Positions 1 through 5,128 of a DNA stretch of 5,128 nt are shown piece by piece (positions within the stretch are counted from its first letter, which is position 1; the number at the start of each line of letters is the position of its first letter). The stretch is from Bin5 sp034428395 (GTDB lineage Bacteria > Chloroflexota > Anaerolineae > Caldilineales > Caldilineaceae). Made by a program: the position numbers and the translations under genes. The stretch spans positions 1 to 5,128 of the forward strand of contig DAOUHX010000341.1 of the NCBI GenBank assembly GCA_034428395.1, in the 5' to 3' direction. Below the pieces are notes generated by a model, which was not told the DNA's origin, ran no database searches, and was given only the letters and a program-made list of their open reading frames with translations.

Positions 1-766
1 AACGTTCGGATTCATCCTCCTCCCGCGCCGGTGACATCGTAATGTATTGGGCCAGCCGTGGCCGTGTCGAGCGGTTGTGCCCATTTCCGTGCGCCAGCAG
101 CCGGTGCCAGATGACAAGATCGCCCGCCTCGCCGTCCACCGCCTTGATCTCCAGCCCGGAAAGGTCGGGGAAACGCGGGTTGCGGTCCGCCGGCTGGCTC
201 TTTACCCACTTGTGGTATGTCCGGTGGAAGCCGGGGATGCACTGGAAGCCGCCCTGGTTGGCCTCGGTATCGGCCAAGTAGAGGACGCCCTGAACCCCGA
301 GATGAGTGGCCGGATTCGGGCGCCACGTCGCCGCCATTTCATCACCTTCCAGCGGGTGGATCGCGCTTGTGTCGAGGTCCCAGTGGATCATCCCCTTGTG
401 ACCCCACTCCGGCTTGTCCCGTCGCGCCGGAGGCTTCATATTGGCGCGGTCCAGCGATACCCACAGCTTCTCCGTACCCAGAATCTCACTGAACGCCTGG
501 TGCACGCGTGGAAACTGGCGGTTGTCCCACAGCGTCTGATGCTGGTACATCTCCACCATGCCCGCCTCCGAGATCGGCGAGCAGTGGTCCGCGCGCGTAT
601 AGGGCCTGTACCTGTACCACGACTCCCGATCGCTTGCGTCCATCTCCAGGAACTGCCAAATCCGTTCGACCAGTGCTTCCAGATTCGCCGGCGGCACTGC
701 ATTCGGAATCACGACATAGCCGTGCTCTTCCCAAAACGCCCAGTCCAATTCACCCAGTACAGGCAT
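1..766 (-). CDS. Phytanoyl-CoA dioxygenase (PhyH) family Fe(II)/2-oxoglutarate oxygenase, 3' end cut by window
   Basis: The minus-strand reading frame from ATG at 766 is open for 255 codons to the window edge. It is a likely non-haem Fe(II)/2-oxoglutarate-dependent hydroxylase of the PhyH fold, acting in the cytosol. The N-terminus has the usual 'FWEEHGYVVIPNAV' type opening (residues 11-24). The metal triad is visible: HxD at H128/D130 in 'GMIHWDLD', and the distal His at H226 in 'WHRLLAHGNGHN'. A following Arg (about R237 in 'RPRLAQY') suits the 2-oxoglutarate carboxylate anchor. 'GGFQCIPGFHR' (172-182) matches the family's conserved PGSH-like turn. PhyH proteins are commonly 250-300 residues, so probably only a short C-terminal tail is missing. 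The start is supported by GGAGG (772-776) five bases upstream. It lies 14 nt after the Gfo/Idh stop codon, so it is very likely co-transcribed and last in the visible operon. The substrate cannot be told from sequence. Confidence 0.92.
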   Translation of the reverse strand, partial: MPVLGELDWAFWEEHGYVVIPNAVPPANLEALVERIWQFLEMDASDRESWYRYRPYTRADHCSPISEAGMVEMYQHQTLWDNRQFPRVHQAFSEILGTEKLWVSLDRANMKPPARRDKPEWGHKGMIHWDLDTSAIHPLEGDEMAATWRPNPATHLGVQGVLYLADTEANQGGFQCIPGFHRTYHKWVKSQPADRNPRFPDLSGLEIKAVDGEAGDLVIWHRLLAHGNGHNRSTRPRLAQYITMSPAREEDESER

Positions 767-771
767 CTCTC

Positions 772-776
772 CCTCC
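772..776 (-). promoter_or_regulatory. Ribosome binding site of the PhyH-family gene
   Basis: On the minus strand the 14-nt gap between the Gfo/Idh stop and the PhyH start reads as a purine run, GGGAGGGAGAG, with GGAGG five bases before ATG. It fixes the start at 766 and is the strongest Shine-Dalgarno sequence in the operon. Confidence 0.8.
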
Positions 777-780
777 CTGC

Positions 781-1929
781 TCAAGCTTCGTCAAATCGTA
801 TCTCGCGACCGACCTCCGCGCTGTGCAACAGCCCCTCCATCATCTGCTGCACGATCAACCCGTGGCGCAGCGGCGCCTTGCATGGGACCCCGTCCAAAAT
901 GCATGCAATGAAATGATCGGCGATGGCGTTCCAAGACCTGCCCTTTACGTCTGCAAGACCCTCGAATGTGATGTCCAGCGGGAGGTCGTCTCCGGCGGGA
1001 AGTTGACCTGTTCGCGGTACCGTGTCAAACTCGTGCGCTGACTCCAAAACACCGGGCGCCAGCGGGCCGTTTGTATAAAGAACGGGCGGCCGTACGCGCG
1101 CGCCAGCCTCCGTGCCAAAAAGCTCTATCTGCAGATCGCCCGGTTGATGCGATGCCCAAAAGCTCTCCACCTGCAGGCCGCTCCCATCCTCGAAACGGAT
1201 GAATCCGCCGGCGTAGTCGTCGGCGGCGAACTGGCTGTAGTAGCTCCTGGGCGCGGCGAGCGCCTCACCGGGCGCCTTGCGTCCGAAGTAGCCCAGTCCG
1301 CGCGGTCCGAACTTCGCGCCGGCCACGCCCGTCACGCTCACCGGCTTCGGCATCCCCAGCAGCCACCAGGCGGCGTCGAGAACGTGCACGCCCATATCGC
1401 GGAACGCGCCGCCGCCCTTGCGAATGAAGCCTGGATTCCATGCGGGTATGCCGCTGCGCCGGACGCTGCGGGCGCGCGCATAGTATAGTTCGCCGAACGT
1501 CCCCTGCTGCGTCAGTGAACCCATGAATTGCACGTCCGGCGAAAAGCGAGTCGAGAGGGACATCATGTTTACTACGTCGGCCGCCTCCGCCGCCTCTACT
1601 AGCCGCGCCGCTCCCTCCACAGAATCGGCCAGTGGCTTGGTCATCAGCACATGCTTGCCGTGGGAAACAGCCTGTAGACCCATCGGTACGTGCAGTTGGT
1701 TGGGCGTACCGACAAAGACAGCGTCGACCTCCGGCCAATGGCACAACTCGTCAAAATCGTTGAACAGGCGGACCTGCTTCGGCTGCGGAAGAAGCTGGGC
1801 GAACTCGGCCATGCGCTCCTCGACCAAGTCGCACAGCGCCACTACATCCGCCCGTGGGTTGTTGGCCAGCGCGAGCCCGTTAGGCCTGCCAATGCCCATA
1901 CCGACGATGGCGACACGCAATGATTTCAT
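781..1929 (-). CDS. Gfo/Idh/MocA family NAD(P)-dependent oxidoreductase
   Basis: A complete 382-residue protein of the usual family length (about 330-400). The N-terminal Rossmann domain (about 1-125) opens with 'RVAIVGMGIG', where G10, G12 and G14 are the dinucleotide-binding glycines, and ends near 'GKHVLMTKPLA'. The C-terminal alpha/beta substrate domain carries 'GGGAFRDMGVHVLDAAWWLLG' around D178, H182 and D185, the usual DxGxH active-site region. Members oxidise or reduce hydroxyl groups of sugars, inositols and related polyols with NAD(P). No signal peptide or Tat motif is visible, so it is probably cytosolic. One oddity is that the catalytic EKP motif is TKP here (T97-K98-P99): the Lys is kept and the acidic residue is lost. 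The start ATG at 1929 has only a weak GGGG (1937-1940) seven bases upstream, and it follows the enolase-family stop by 33 nt. It is the middle gene of the operon. The substrate is unknown. Confidence 0.96.
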   Translation of the reverse strand: MKSLRVAIVGMGIGRPNGLALANNPRADVVALCDLVEERMAEFAQLLPQPKQVRLFNDFDELCHWPEVDAVFVGTPNQLHVPMGLQAVSHGKHVLMTKPLADSVEGAARLVEAAEAADVVNMMSLSTRFSPDVQFMGSLTQQGTFGELYYARARSVRRSGIPAWNPGFIRKGGGAFRDMGVHVLDAAWWLLGMPKPVSVTGVAGAKFGPRGLGYFGRKAPGEALAAPRSYYSQFAADDYAGGFIRFEDGSGLQVESFWASHQPGDLQIELFGTEAGARVRPPVLYTNGPLAPGVLESAHEFDTVPRTGQLPAGDDLPLDITFEGLADVKGRSWNAIADHFIACILDGVPCKAPLRHGLIVQQMMEGLLHSAEVGREIRFDEA

Positions 1930-1962
1930 CGCAGAACCCCGGATGCCATTGCACCCCCTTTA

Positions 1963-3108
1963 CTACCGCTCAACCGTGATCGCATAATGTCCTTCGATGT
2001 GCGGGAAGCGCTCGGCGACATCCCCGGCCAGTTCGATCCCCAGCCCGGCCCGATCCGGCAGGTGCAGCCGCCCGTCGACCATCTGCGGGGACTCATCCGC
2101 GATGCCCCACTGCAGCGGCCCCTGAATCTGACAGACCTCAAGAATTTCCAGGTTCGGCAATGCCGCTATCGCGTGGGCGTGGGCCATCGCCATCAGCCCG
2201 TTGTGCCATGAGTGGGGATAGAGCTTCAGGCCGTGATGCGCCGCCACTTCTGCGATCCGCACCAGCTCCGTCAGCCCACAGATGCCCGCGTCGGGCTGCA
2301 CAATATCGTAGGCGCGCCTCTCGATGTAGGGACGAAATTGCTCAAGCGTCGCGAAACTCTCACCGCCCGTCACCGGCATTTCTACCGCCGCCGCAAGCGT
2401 GGTATAGCCGTCGATGTCGCTCCACGGAATTGGCTCCTCCAGCCAGGCAAAGCCCAGACGGTCCAACTCTCTTGCAATCGGCAGGGCCTCCTCCAGCGTC
2501 AGTCGACAGTTGCCGTCCAATGCCAGCTGCATGCGACCCGCAACCGCCTGATGCAGTTCGCGAACCAGCCCGAGGAAGCGGTCAACCGTCACTCCGTCCC
2601 AGTCCCACCGCGTCCCGATTCGGAATTTCATCGCGGGAAATCCCTGTTCGACATACGCCAGCGCCTCTTCAACCAGCTGTTCGGGGCGCTCCCGCCAGTC
2701 GTAGCGGCAGCCGCTCGACGCATACATCGGCACCGAGTCAGCCGGGCTGTCGTTAAGCAGTTGGCTGACTCGCTTTCCCTCTATCTGCCCGCGCAGATCC
2801 CACAGCGCGCAGTCGATTCCGGCGGCCGCCGCGTCTTGGGCGCGACTCTTGCCGTTTGGATGGGGCGCGGTCGCGGCGTCAGTCGGCTCCTTGCCGATAA
2901 TTGAAGGCGCAAGCCAGTCGACCCACTCGGCGATAAGCGTTGGCACACCGTATGCGCTGGACTCGCCGATTCCGGTCAGCCCTTCGTCGGTGTGGACTCT
3001 AACAACGGCGCAGTCTGCCTTTATGGTGCGATAGCTGGCAGTGATCCACTGGCCTTCGGGTTCGTGCATGCGCGAGAGACAGAGCGTGTCCAGCGCAGTA
3101 ATCTTCAT
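1963..3108 (-). CDS. Enolase-superfamily protein, mandelate racemase/muconate lactonizing enzyme family (probable acid-sugar dehydratase)
   Basis: A complete 381-residue protein of the expected size. The N-terminal capping domain (about 1-120) has 'DCAVVRVHTDEGLTGIGES', and the barrel domain follows. Metal ligands appear as D198 in 'LALDGN', the EEP motif at 224-226, and E250 in 'VTGGE'. The His-Asp dyad of the mandelate racemase subgroup is present as D273 in 'QPDAGICGLT' and H299 in 'YPHSWH'. On the other face the usual KxK is KxR (K161, R163, 'MKFRIG'). Family knowledge: these enzymes take the alpha proton of a carboxylate to give a Mg-stabilised enediolate, most often dehydrating aldonic or aldaric acids, sometimes racemising. 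Inference: H299 is likely the general base, so dehydration of a sugar acid is favoured over racemisation. It is the first gene of the operon, with AAGGAG ten bases before ATG. An exact reaction cannot be assigned. Confidence 0.95.
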   Translation of the reverse strand: MKITALDTLCLSRMHEPEGQWITASYRTIKADCAVVRVHTDEGLTGIGESSAYGVPTLIAEWVDWLAPSIIGKEPTDAATAPHPNGKSRAQDAAAAGIDCALWDLRGQIEGKRVSQLLNDSPADSVPMYASSGCRYDWRERPEQLVEEALAYVEQGFPAMKFRIGTRWDWDGVTVDRFLGLVRELHQAVAGRMQLALDGNCRLTLEEALPIARELDRLGFAWLEEPIPWSDIDGYTTLAAAVEMPVTGGESFATLEQFRPYIERRAYDIVQPDAGICGLTELVRIAEVAAHHGLKLYPHSWHNGLMAMAHAHAIAALPNLEILEVCQIQGPLQWGIADESPQMVDGRLHLPDRAGLGIELAGDVAERFPHIEGHYAITVER

Positions 3109-3118
3109 CTGTTCCTGA

Positions 3119-3124
3119 CTCCTT
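3119..3124 (-). promoter_or_regulatory. Ribosome binding site of the first operon gene
   Basis: The minus strand reads AAGGAG ten bases upstream of ATG 3108, with a second purine patch, AGGA, four bases upstream. It supports the chosen start of the enolase-family gene. It directly abuts the palindrome at 3125-3137, so a protein or hairpin there could mask the ribosome binding site. Confidence 0.7.
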
Positions 3125-3137
3125 CGCAGGTCCTGCG
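3125..3137. promoter_or_regulatory. Short perfect palindrome, candidate operator upstream of the enolase-family operon
   Basis: CGCAGG-T-CCTGCG is a perfect inverted repeat with 6-bp arms around one base. It touches the ribosome binding site of the operon's first gene and is centred about 23 nt upstream of its ATG. Such position and symmetry would suit a dimeric repressor site or a small RNA hairpin, but this is inference from symmetry alone. A second palindrome with the same CAGG/CCTG core lies about 60 bp further upstream. Confidence 0.35.
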
Positions 3138-3186
3138 TTGATTTTTTCTAGCGATAGAGGAACCAGTCCGCGCGCCGCACTATTTC

Positions 3187-3196
3187 CAGGATCCTG
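3187..3196. promoter_or_regulatory. Second CAGG/CCTG palindrome, candidate operator
   Basis: CAGGATCCTG is a perfect 10-bp palindrome. With one mismatch it extends by TT/AA on each side. It shares the CAGG...CCTG half-sites of the palindrome at 3125-3137, with a two-base rather than a one-base centre. It could be a paired regulator site. The core contains a BamHI site, and 10-bp palindromes arise by chance at low but real frequency. Confidence 0.25.
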
Positions 3197-3327
3197 AAAG
3201 CATGACTTGGACTTCGTATCTCTATCGGAATAATGCAACGGTCGGCTAATCTGCGGGCTGGGCGGCCGGCACGATCGCGGGCCGAGACCCGAACTGTCTG
3301 CTCCGCAGCCTTCCGAGATGAATGGGC

Positions 3328-3370
3328 CGGGAGCGCGTCAACTGTGAGCCCGAGGACGGCCGCGCTCCCG
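3328..3370. repeat. Perfect 10-bp inverted repeat, stable GC-rich stem-loop
   Basis: CGGGAGCGCG at 3328-3337 is the exact reverse complement of CGCGCTCCCG at 3361-3370, with a 23-nt loop. Nine of the ten pairs are G-C, so the stem would be stable in RNA from either strand. A wider 7-bp pair, CGAGACC (3283-3289) with GGTCTCG (3396-3402), brackets it and could form an outer helix. No U-run follows on either strand, so it is not a standard intrinsic terminator. Possible roles are a structured leader of the operon, a small RNA, or a protein site. None is proven. Confidence 0.5.
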
Positions 3371-3545
3371 ACACCGCGCCAGCAGGCACACGCGCGGTCT
3401 CGCGGAGGGGCATTTCGGAACAATCTTGGTTTGAAGAAGGATCCATATTAGGCGAGAGTTGATCGGTTACAAGCCTAAGCCTTGCCCAACCCATTGTCAA
3501 GTTTTTCACTATCGCGCAAAAATAGGGCATCCAACATAGATACAT

Positions 3546-3551
3546 TATAAT
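3546..3551 (+). promoter_or_regulatory. Candidate -10 box of the peptidase gene promoter
   Basis: A perfect TATAAT sits 59 bp before the GTG start at 3611, in the AT-rich end of the intergenic region. It would give a leader of about 50 nt. The bases 15-19 positions upstream (around 3521-3530) do not resemble TTGACA, and there is no TG extension, so the promoter would be weak or activator-dependent. A TTGTCA at 3494-3499 is too far away to pair with it; it could pair only with a poor AAAAAT at 3518-3523. The same AT-rich patch also reads TATTATAAT on the minus strand. Confidence 0.35.
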
Positions 3552-3593
3552 AGACGGTCAGTATGCCCTGTTTCGTGAACACTCAGGGTGAGT

Positions 3594-3599
3594 GAGGAG
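3594..3599 (+). promoter_or_regulatory. Ribosome binding site deciding a GTG start for the peptidase
   Basis: GAGGAG lies 11 bases before GTG 3611. An in-frame TGA at 3593-3595 overlaps it and rules out any start further upstream. No in-frame ATG occurs before the conserved N-terminal region; the first is at 3794, well inside it. GTG 3662 is the only other candidate and has no clear ribosome binding site. Confidence 0.6.
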
Positions 3600-3610
3600 A
3601 TTTCAAGGCA

Positions 3611-5128
3611 GTGAAGAACGGCGCAAACGACTGCAAGAAGCAAGCGGCCCCGATCCCTCCAGTGGCGCAAAAGCGCCCTGTTACCCATCAGAATCACGGC
3701 GACGAGCGTGTCGACCCTTACTACTGGCTGCGGGAGCGAGACGACCCCGCGGTGCTGGCATATCTCGAAGCGGAGAACAGCTACACTGCTGCGATGCTGG
3801 CACACACCGAGCCCCTGCAGGGCACGCTTTACGAGGAGATGAAGAGCCGCATCAAAGAGACCGATGAATCTGTCCCCGTGGTTCACGGCGGTTACCTCTA
3901 CTATTACCGCGAAGAAGAGGGCAAGCAGTACCGGATTTACTGCCGCAAGAAGGGCAGTCTGGACGCCGCTGAACAGGTGTTGCTCGATCTCAACGCAGAG
4001 GCCAAGGGGCATGATTTCCTGCACATGGGCAACTTTGCCGTCAGCCCCGATCACTCCCTGCTGGCCTTCGCGCTGGATACCGATGGCTCCGAAACCTACA
4101 CGTTGCGGATCAAAGAGCTGGAGAGCGGCGAACTGTTGCCAGACCGCATCGAGAATACCTATTACGGGCTTGAGTGGGGCAACGACAATCGCACCCTCTA
4201 CTACACAACACTCGATCCGGCCCAAAGACCTTACAAACTGCACCGCCACCGCTTGGGCGACGCGCCGGCCGAAGATGAGATTGTCCACCATGAGGAAGAT
4301 GAGCACTTCTTTCTGCGGCTGTATAAGGCCAGGAGCGAAAGGTATATCTTCCTCGCTCTGGGCAGCGCCGTAACTTCCGAGGTCCGTGCCATTGACGCCG
4401 ACGCGTCCGACGGCCAGCCATTCCTCGTACAGCCGCGTGTCCAGGATGTGGAGTATTTCGTCACCCATCACCGGGACCAGTCAGGCCGTGAGCATTTTGT
4501 CATCCTGACAAACTGGGAGGCAGAGAACTTCCGCGTGATGGCCGTGCCGGTTGGCACGCCTGCCCGCGAGAATTGGCGGGAGCTAATCCCTCATTCCACC
4601 GACGTCATGCTGGACCGGGTCGAGCCTTTCCAGGATTTTCTCGTGGTCTGGGAGCGCGAAAACGGCCTGGCACAAATCAATATCTACGACCTGCGCGATG
4701 GAGCCTTTTTCGCGGGACGCCCTTCCGCTTCCCATCGCCTGGAGCAACATGAGCCCGTTTTTTCTGTTTCACCCGGCCGAAATCCCGAATTCAGCAGCCG
4801 CACACTCCGTTATCACTACACGTCGCTCGTCTCGCCGCCGACCGTTTTCGACTACGACATGGACGACCGGACGCGCAGGCTGCGCAAACAGGACGAGGTG
4901 AAGGGCTACGATCCGGCCGCGTTCAGTTCAGAGCGCATCTGGGCGGTCGCGCCAGACGGCGTGCGGGTACCGATCTCGCTCGTCTATCCGGTTGAAGCCA
5001 AAAGAGATGGCCGCAGTCCCTGTCTGCTCATCGGTTACGGGTCCTACGGTATCAGCTATGATCCGTCCTTCAGCAGTAACCACGTTAGCCTCCTGCAGCG
5101 CGGATTCAGCGTCGCATATGCCCACATC
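3611..5128 (+). CDS. Oligopeptidase B-type prolyl oligopeptidase family (S9A) serine peptidase, 3' end cut by window
   Basis: An open plus-strand frame of 506 codons from GTG 3611 to the window edge. The family hydrolyses short peptides, and oligopeptidase B cuts after Lys or Arg. The N-terminal part of the peptidase domain is typical of oligopeptidase B: 'PPVAQKRP', then 'HGDERVDPYYWLRERDDP' around residues 29-46, then 'YLEAENSYT' and 'MKSRIKETD' near 77-85. A beta-propeller gate region follows from about residue 86 ('GGYLYYYREEEGKQY') to about 425, including 'LRYHYTSLVSPPTVFDYDM' near 399-417. The alpha/beta-hydrolase part begins with 'DGVRVPISLVYP', and 'GYGSYG' is at 475-480. Family length is about 690, so roughly the last 190 residues, with the nucleophile Ser, Asp and His, lie outside the window and activity cannot be judged. 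No signal peptide or frameshift is seen, so it is probably cytosolic. It is transcribed away from the catabolic operon and is likely independent of it. Similar to ptrB products, but the symbol is not asserted. Confidence 0.93.
   Translation, partial: MKNGANDCKKQAAPIPPVAQKRPVTHQNHGDERVDPYYWLRERDDPAVLAYLEAENSYTAAMLAHTEPLQGTLYEEMKSRIKETDESVPVVHGGYLYYYREEEGKQYRIYCRKKGSLDAAEQVLLDLNAEAKGHDFLHMGNFAVSPDHSLLAFALDTDGSETYTLRIKELESGELLPDRIENTYYGLEWGNDNRTLYYTTLDPAQRPYKLHRHRLGDAPAEDEIVHHEEDEHFFLRLYKARSERYIFLALGSAVTSEVRAIDADASDGQPFLVQPRVQDVEYFVTHHRDQSGREHFVILTNWEAENFRVMAVPVGTPARENWRELIPHSTDVMLDRVEPFQDFLVVWERENGLAQINIYDLRDGAFFAGRPSASHRLEQHEPVFSVSPGRNPEFSSRTLRYHYTSLVSPPTVFDYDMDDRTRRLRKQDEVKGYDPAAFSSERIWAVAPDGVRVPISLVYPVEAKRDGRSPCLLIGYGSYGISYDPSFSSNHVSLLQRGFSVAYAHI

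Larger units (their letters stand above)
3109..3610. other. Divergent intergenic region (502 nt) without a convincing gene
   Basis: This stretch separates the leftward enolase-family operon from the rightward peptidase gene, so it should hold both promoters. I see three parts. The part next to the operon (3109-3240) has two short palindromes built on CAGG/CCTG. The middle block (3241-3420) is about 71% G+C by hand count and contains a perfect 10-bp inverted repeat. The part next to the peptidase (3421-3560) is about 41% G+C and carries a TATAAT box. Open frames across it are short, Arg/Ala/Pro-rich and without family signatures or good ribosome binding sites, so I call no protein. No convincing -35/-10 pair was found for the leftward operon. 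Confidence 0.75.

Noticed and set aside
47..916. Long plus-strand open frame (289 codons) over the PhyH gene
   Set aside because: It is antisense to a gene with clear family motifs, its translation is Arg/Pro/His-rich without recognisable domains, and it runs across the gap between two real minus-strand genes.
3328..3370. The 10-bp inverted repeat as an intrinsic terminator
   Set aside because: No U-tract follows on either strand, and it sits upstream of both divergent genes, where no transcript is expected to end.
3233..3451. Short plus-strand ORF (72 codons) in the intergenic region
   Set aside because: Weak ribosome binding site, low-complexity Arg/Ala/Pro-rich product and no family signature; it is explained by high G+C content.
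3471..3482. AAGCCT tandem duplication as a repeat element
   Set aside because: Only two 6-bp copies; too short to distinguish from chance.
3148..3545. Minus-strand ORFs (91 and 99 codons) in the intergenic region
   Set aside because: They overlap each other in different frames, have atypical composition and no conserved motif, and do not lead properly into the operon.
3545..4471. Long minus-strand open frame (308 codons) opposite the peptidase gene
   Set aside because: It lies antisense to the conserved oligopeptidase B frame. Its hydrophobic V/L/A-rich translation is what the complement of this codon usage gives, and no family motif is seen.
4698..4901. Alternative plus-strand frame within the peptidase gene suggesting a frameshift
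   Set aside because: The main peptidase frame stays open through this stretch and keeps recognisable family motifs on both sides and within it, so there is no frameshift.

Overview
This window looks like a fragment of a bacterial chromosome. Coding regions are moderately GC-rich, start sites carry Shine-Dalgarno sequences, and genes are tightly packed. A phytanoyl-CoA-dioxygenase (PhyH)-like enzyme, a Gfo/Idh/MocA oxidoreductase and an enolase-superfamily acid-sugar dehydratase sit side by side. That mix is typical of uncultured heterotrophs with expanded catabolic families, such as Poribacteria, Latescibacteria, SAR202 Chloroflexi and Planctomycetes. This taxonomic guess comes from gene content only. 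There are no rRNA, tRNA, CRISPR, IS or phage features.

Layout. The left 3.1 kb is a three-gene operon on the minus strand, transcribed from right to left. First comes a mandelate racemase/muconate lactonizing enzyme family protein (3108 to 1963). After a 33-nt gap comes a Gfo/Idh/MocA NAD(P)-dependent oxidoreductase (1929 to 781). After a 14-nt gap that holds a strong ribosome binding site comes a PhyH-family Fe(II)/2-oxoglutarate dioxygenase (766 to beyond base 1, 3' end cut by the window). A 502-nt divergent intergenic region (3109-3610) follows. It holds short palindromes just upstream of the operon, a GC-rich block with a perfect 10-bp inverted repeat, and an AT-rich stretch with a consensus -10 box facing right. 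The right 1.5 kb is the 5' portion (506 codons) of an oligopeptidase B-type S9A serine peptidase on the plus strand, starting at a GTG codon at 3611. Its catalytic triad lies beyond the window.

How the genes may work together. The operon reads as a small catabolic cassette. The enolase-family enzyme would abstract the alpha proton of an acid-sugar carboxylate, usually causing dehydration to a 2-keto-3-deoxy acid. The Gfo/Idh enzyme would oxidise or reduce a hydroxyl or keto group on a sugar or polyol. The PhyH enzyme would hydroxylate or oxidatively cleave a small substrate. No transporter, aldolase or kinase is visible, so the substrate and the order of steps are inference. The divergent peptidase is probably functionally unrelated. 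Nothing here is clearly a new defence or mobile system. The points most worth checking are the three-enzyme cassette, the variant active-site motifs (KxR in the enolase-family enzyme, TKP in the Gfo/Idh enzyme), and the palindromic and structured intergenic DNA.
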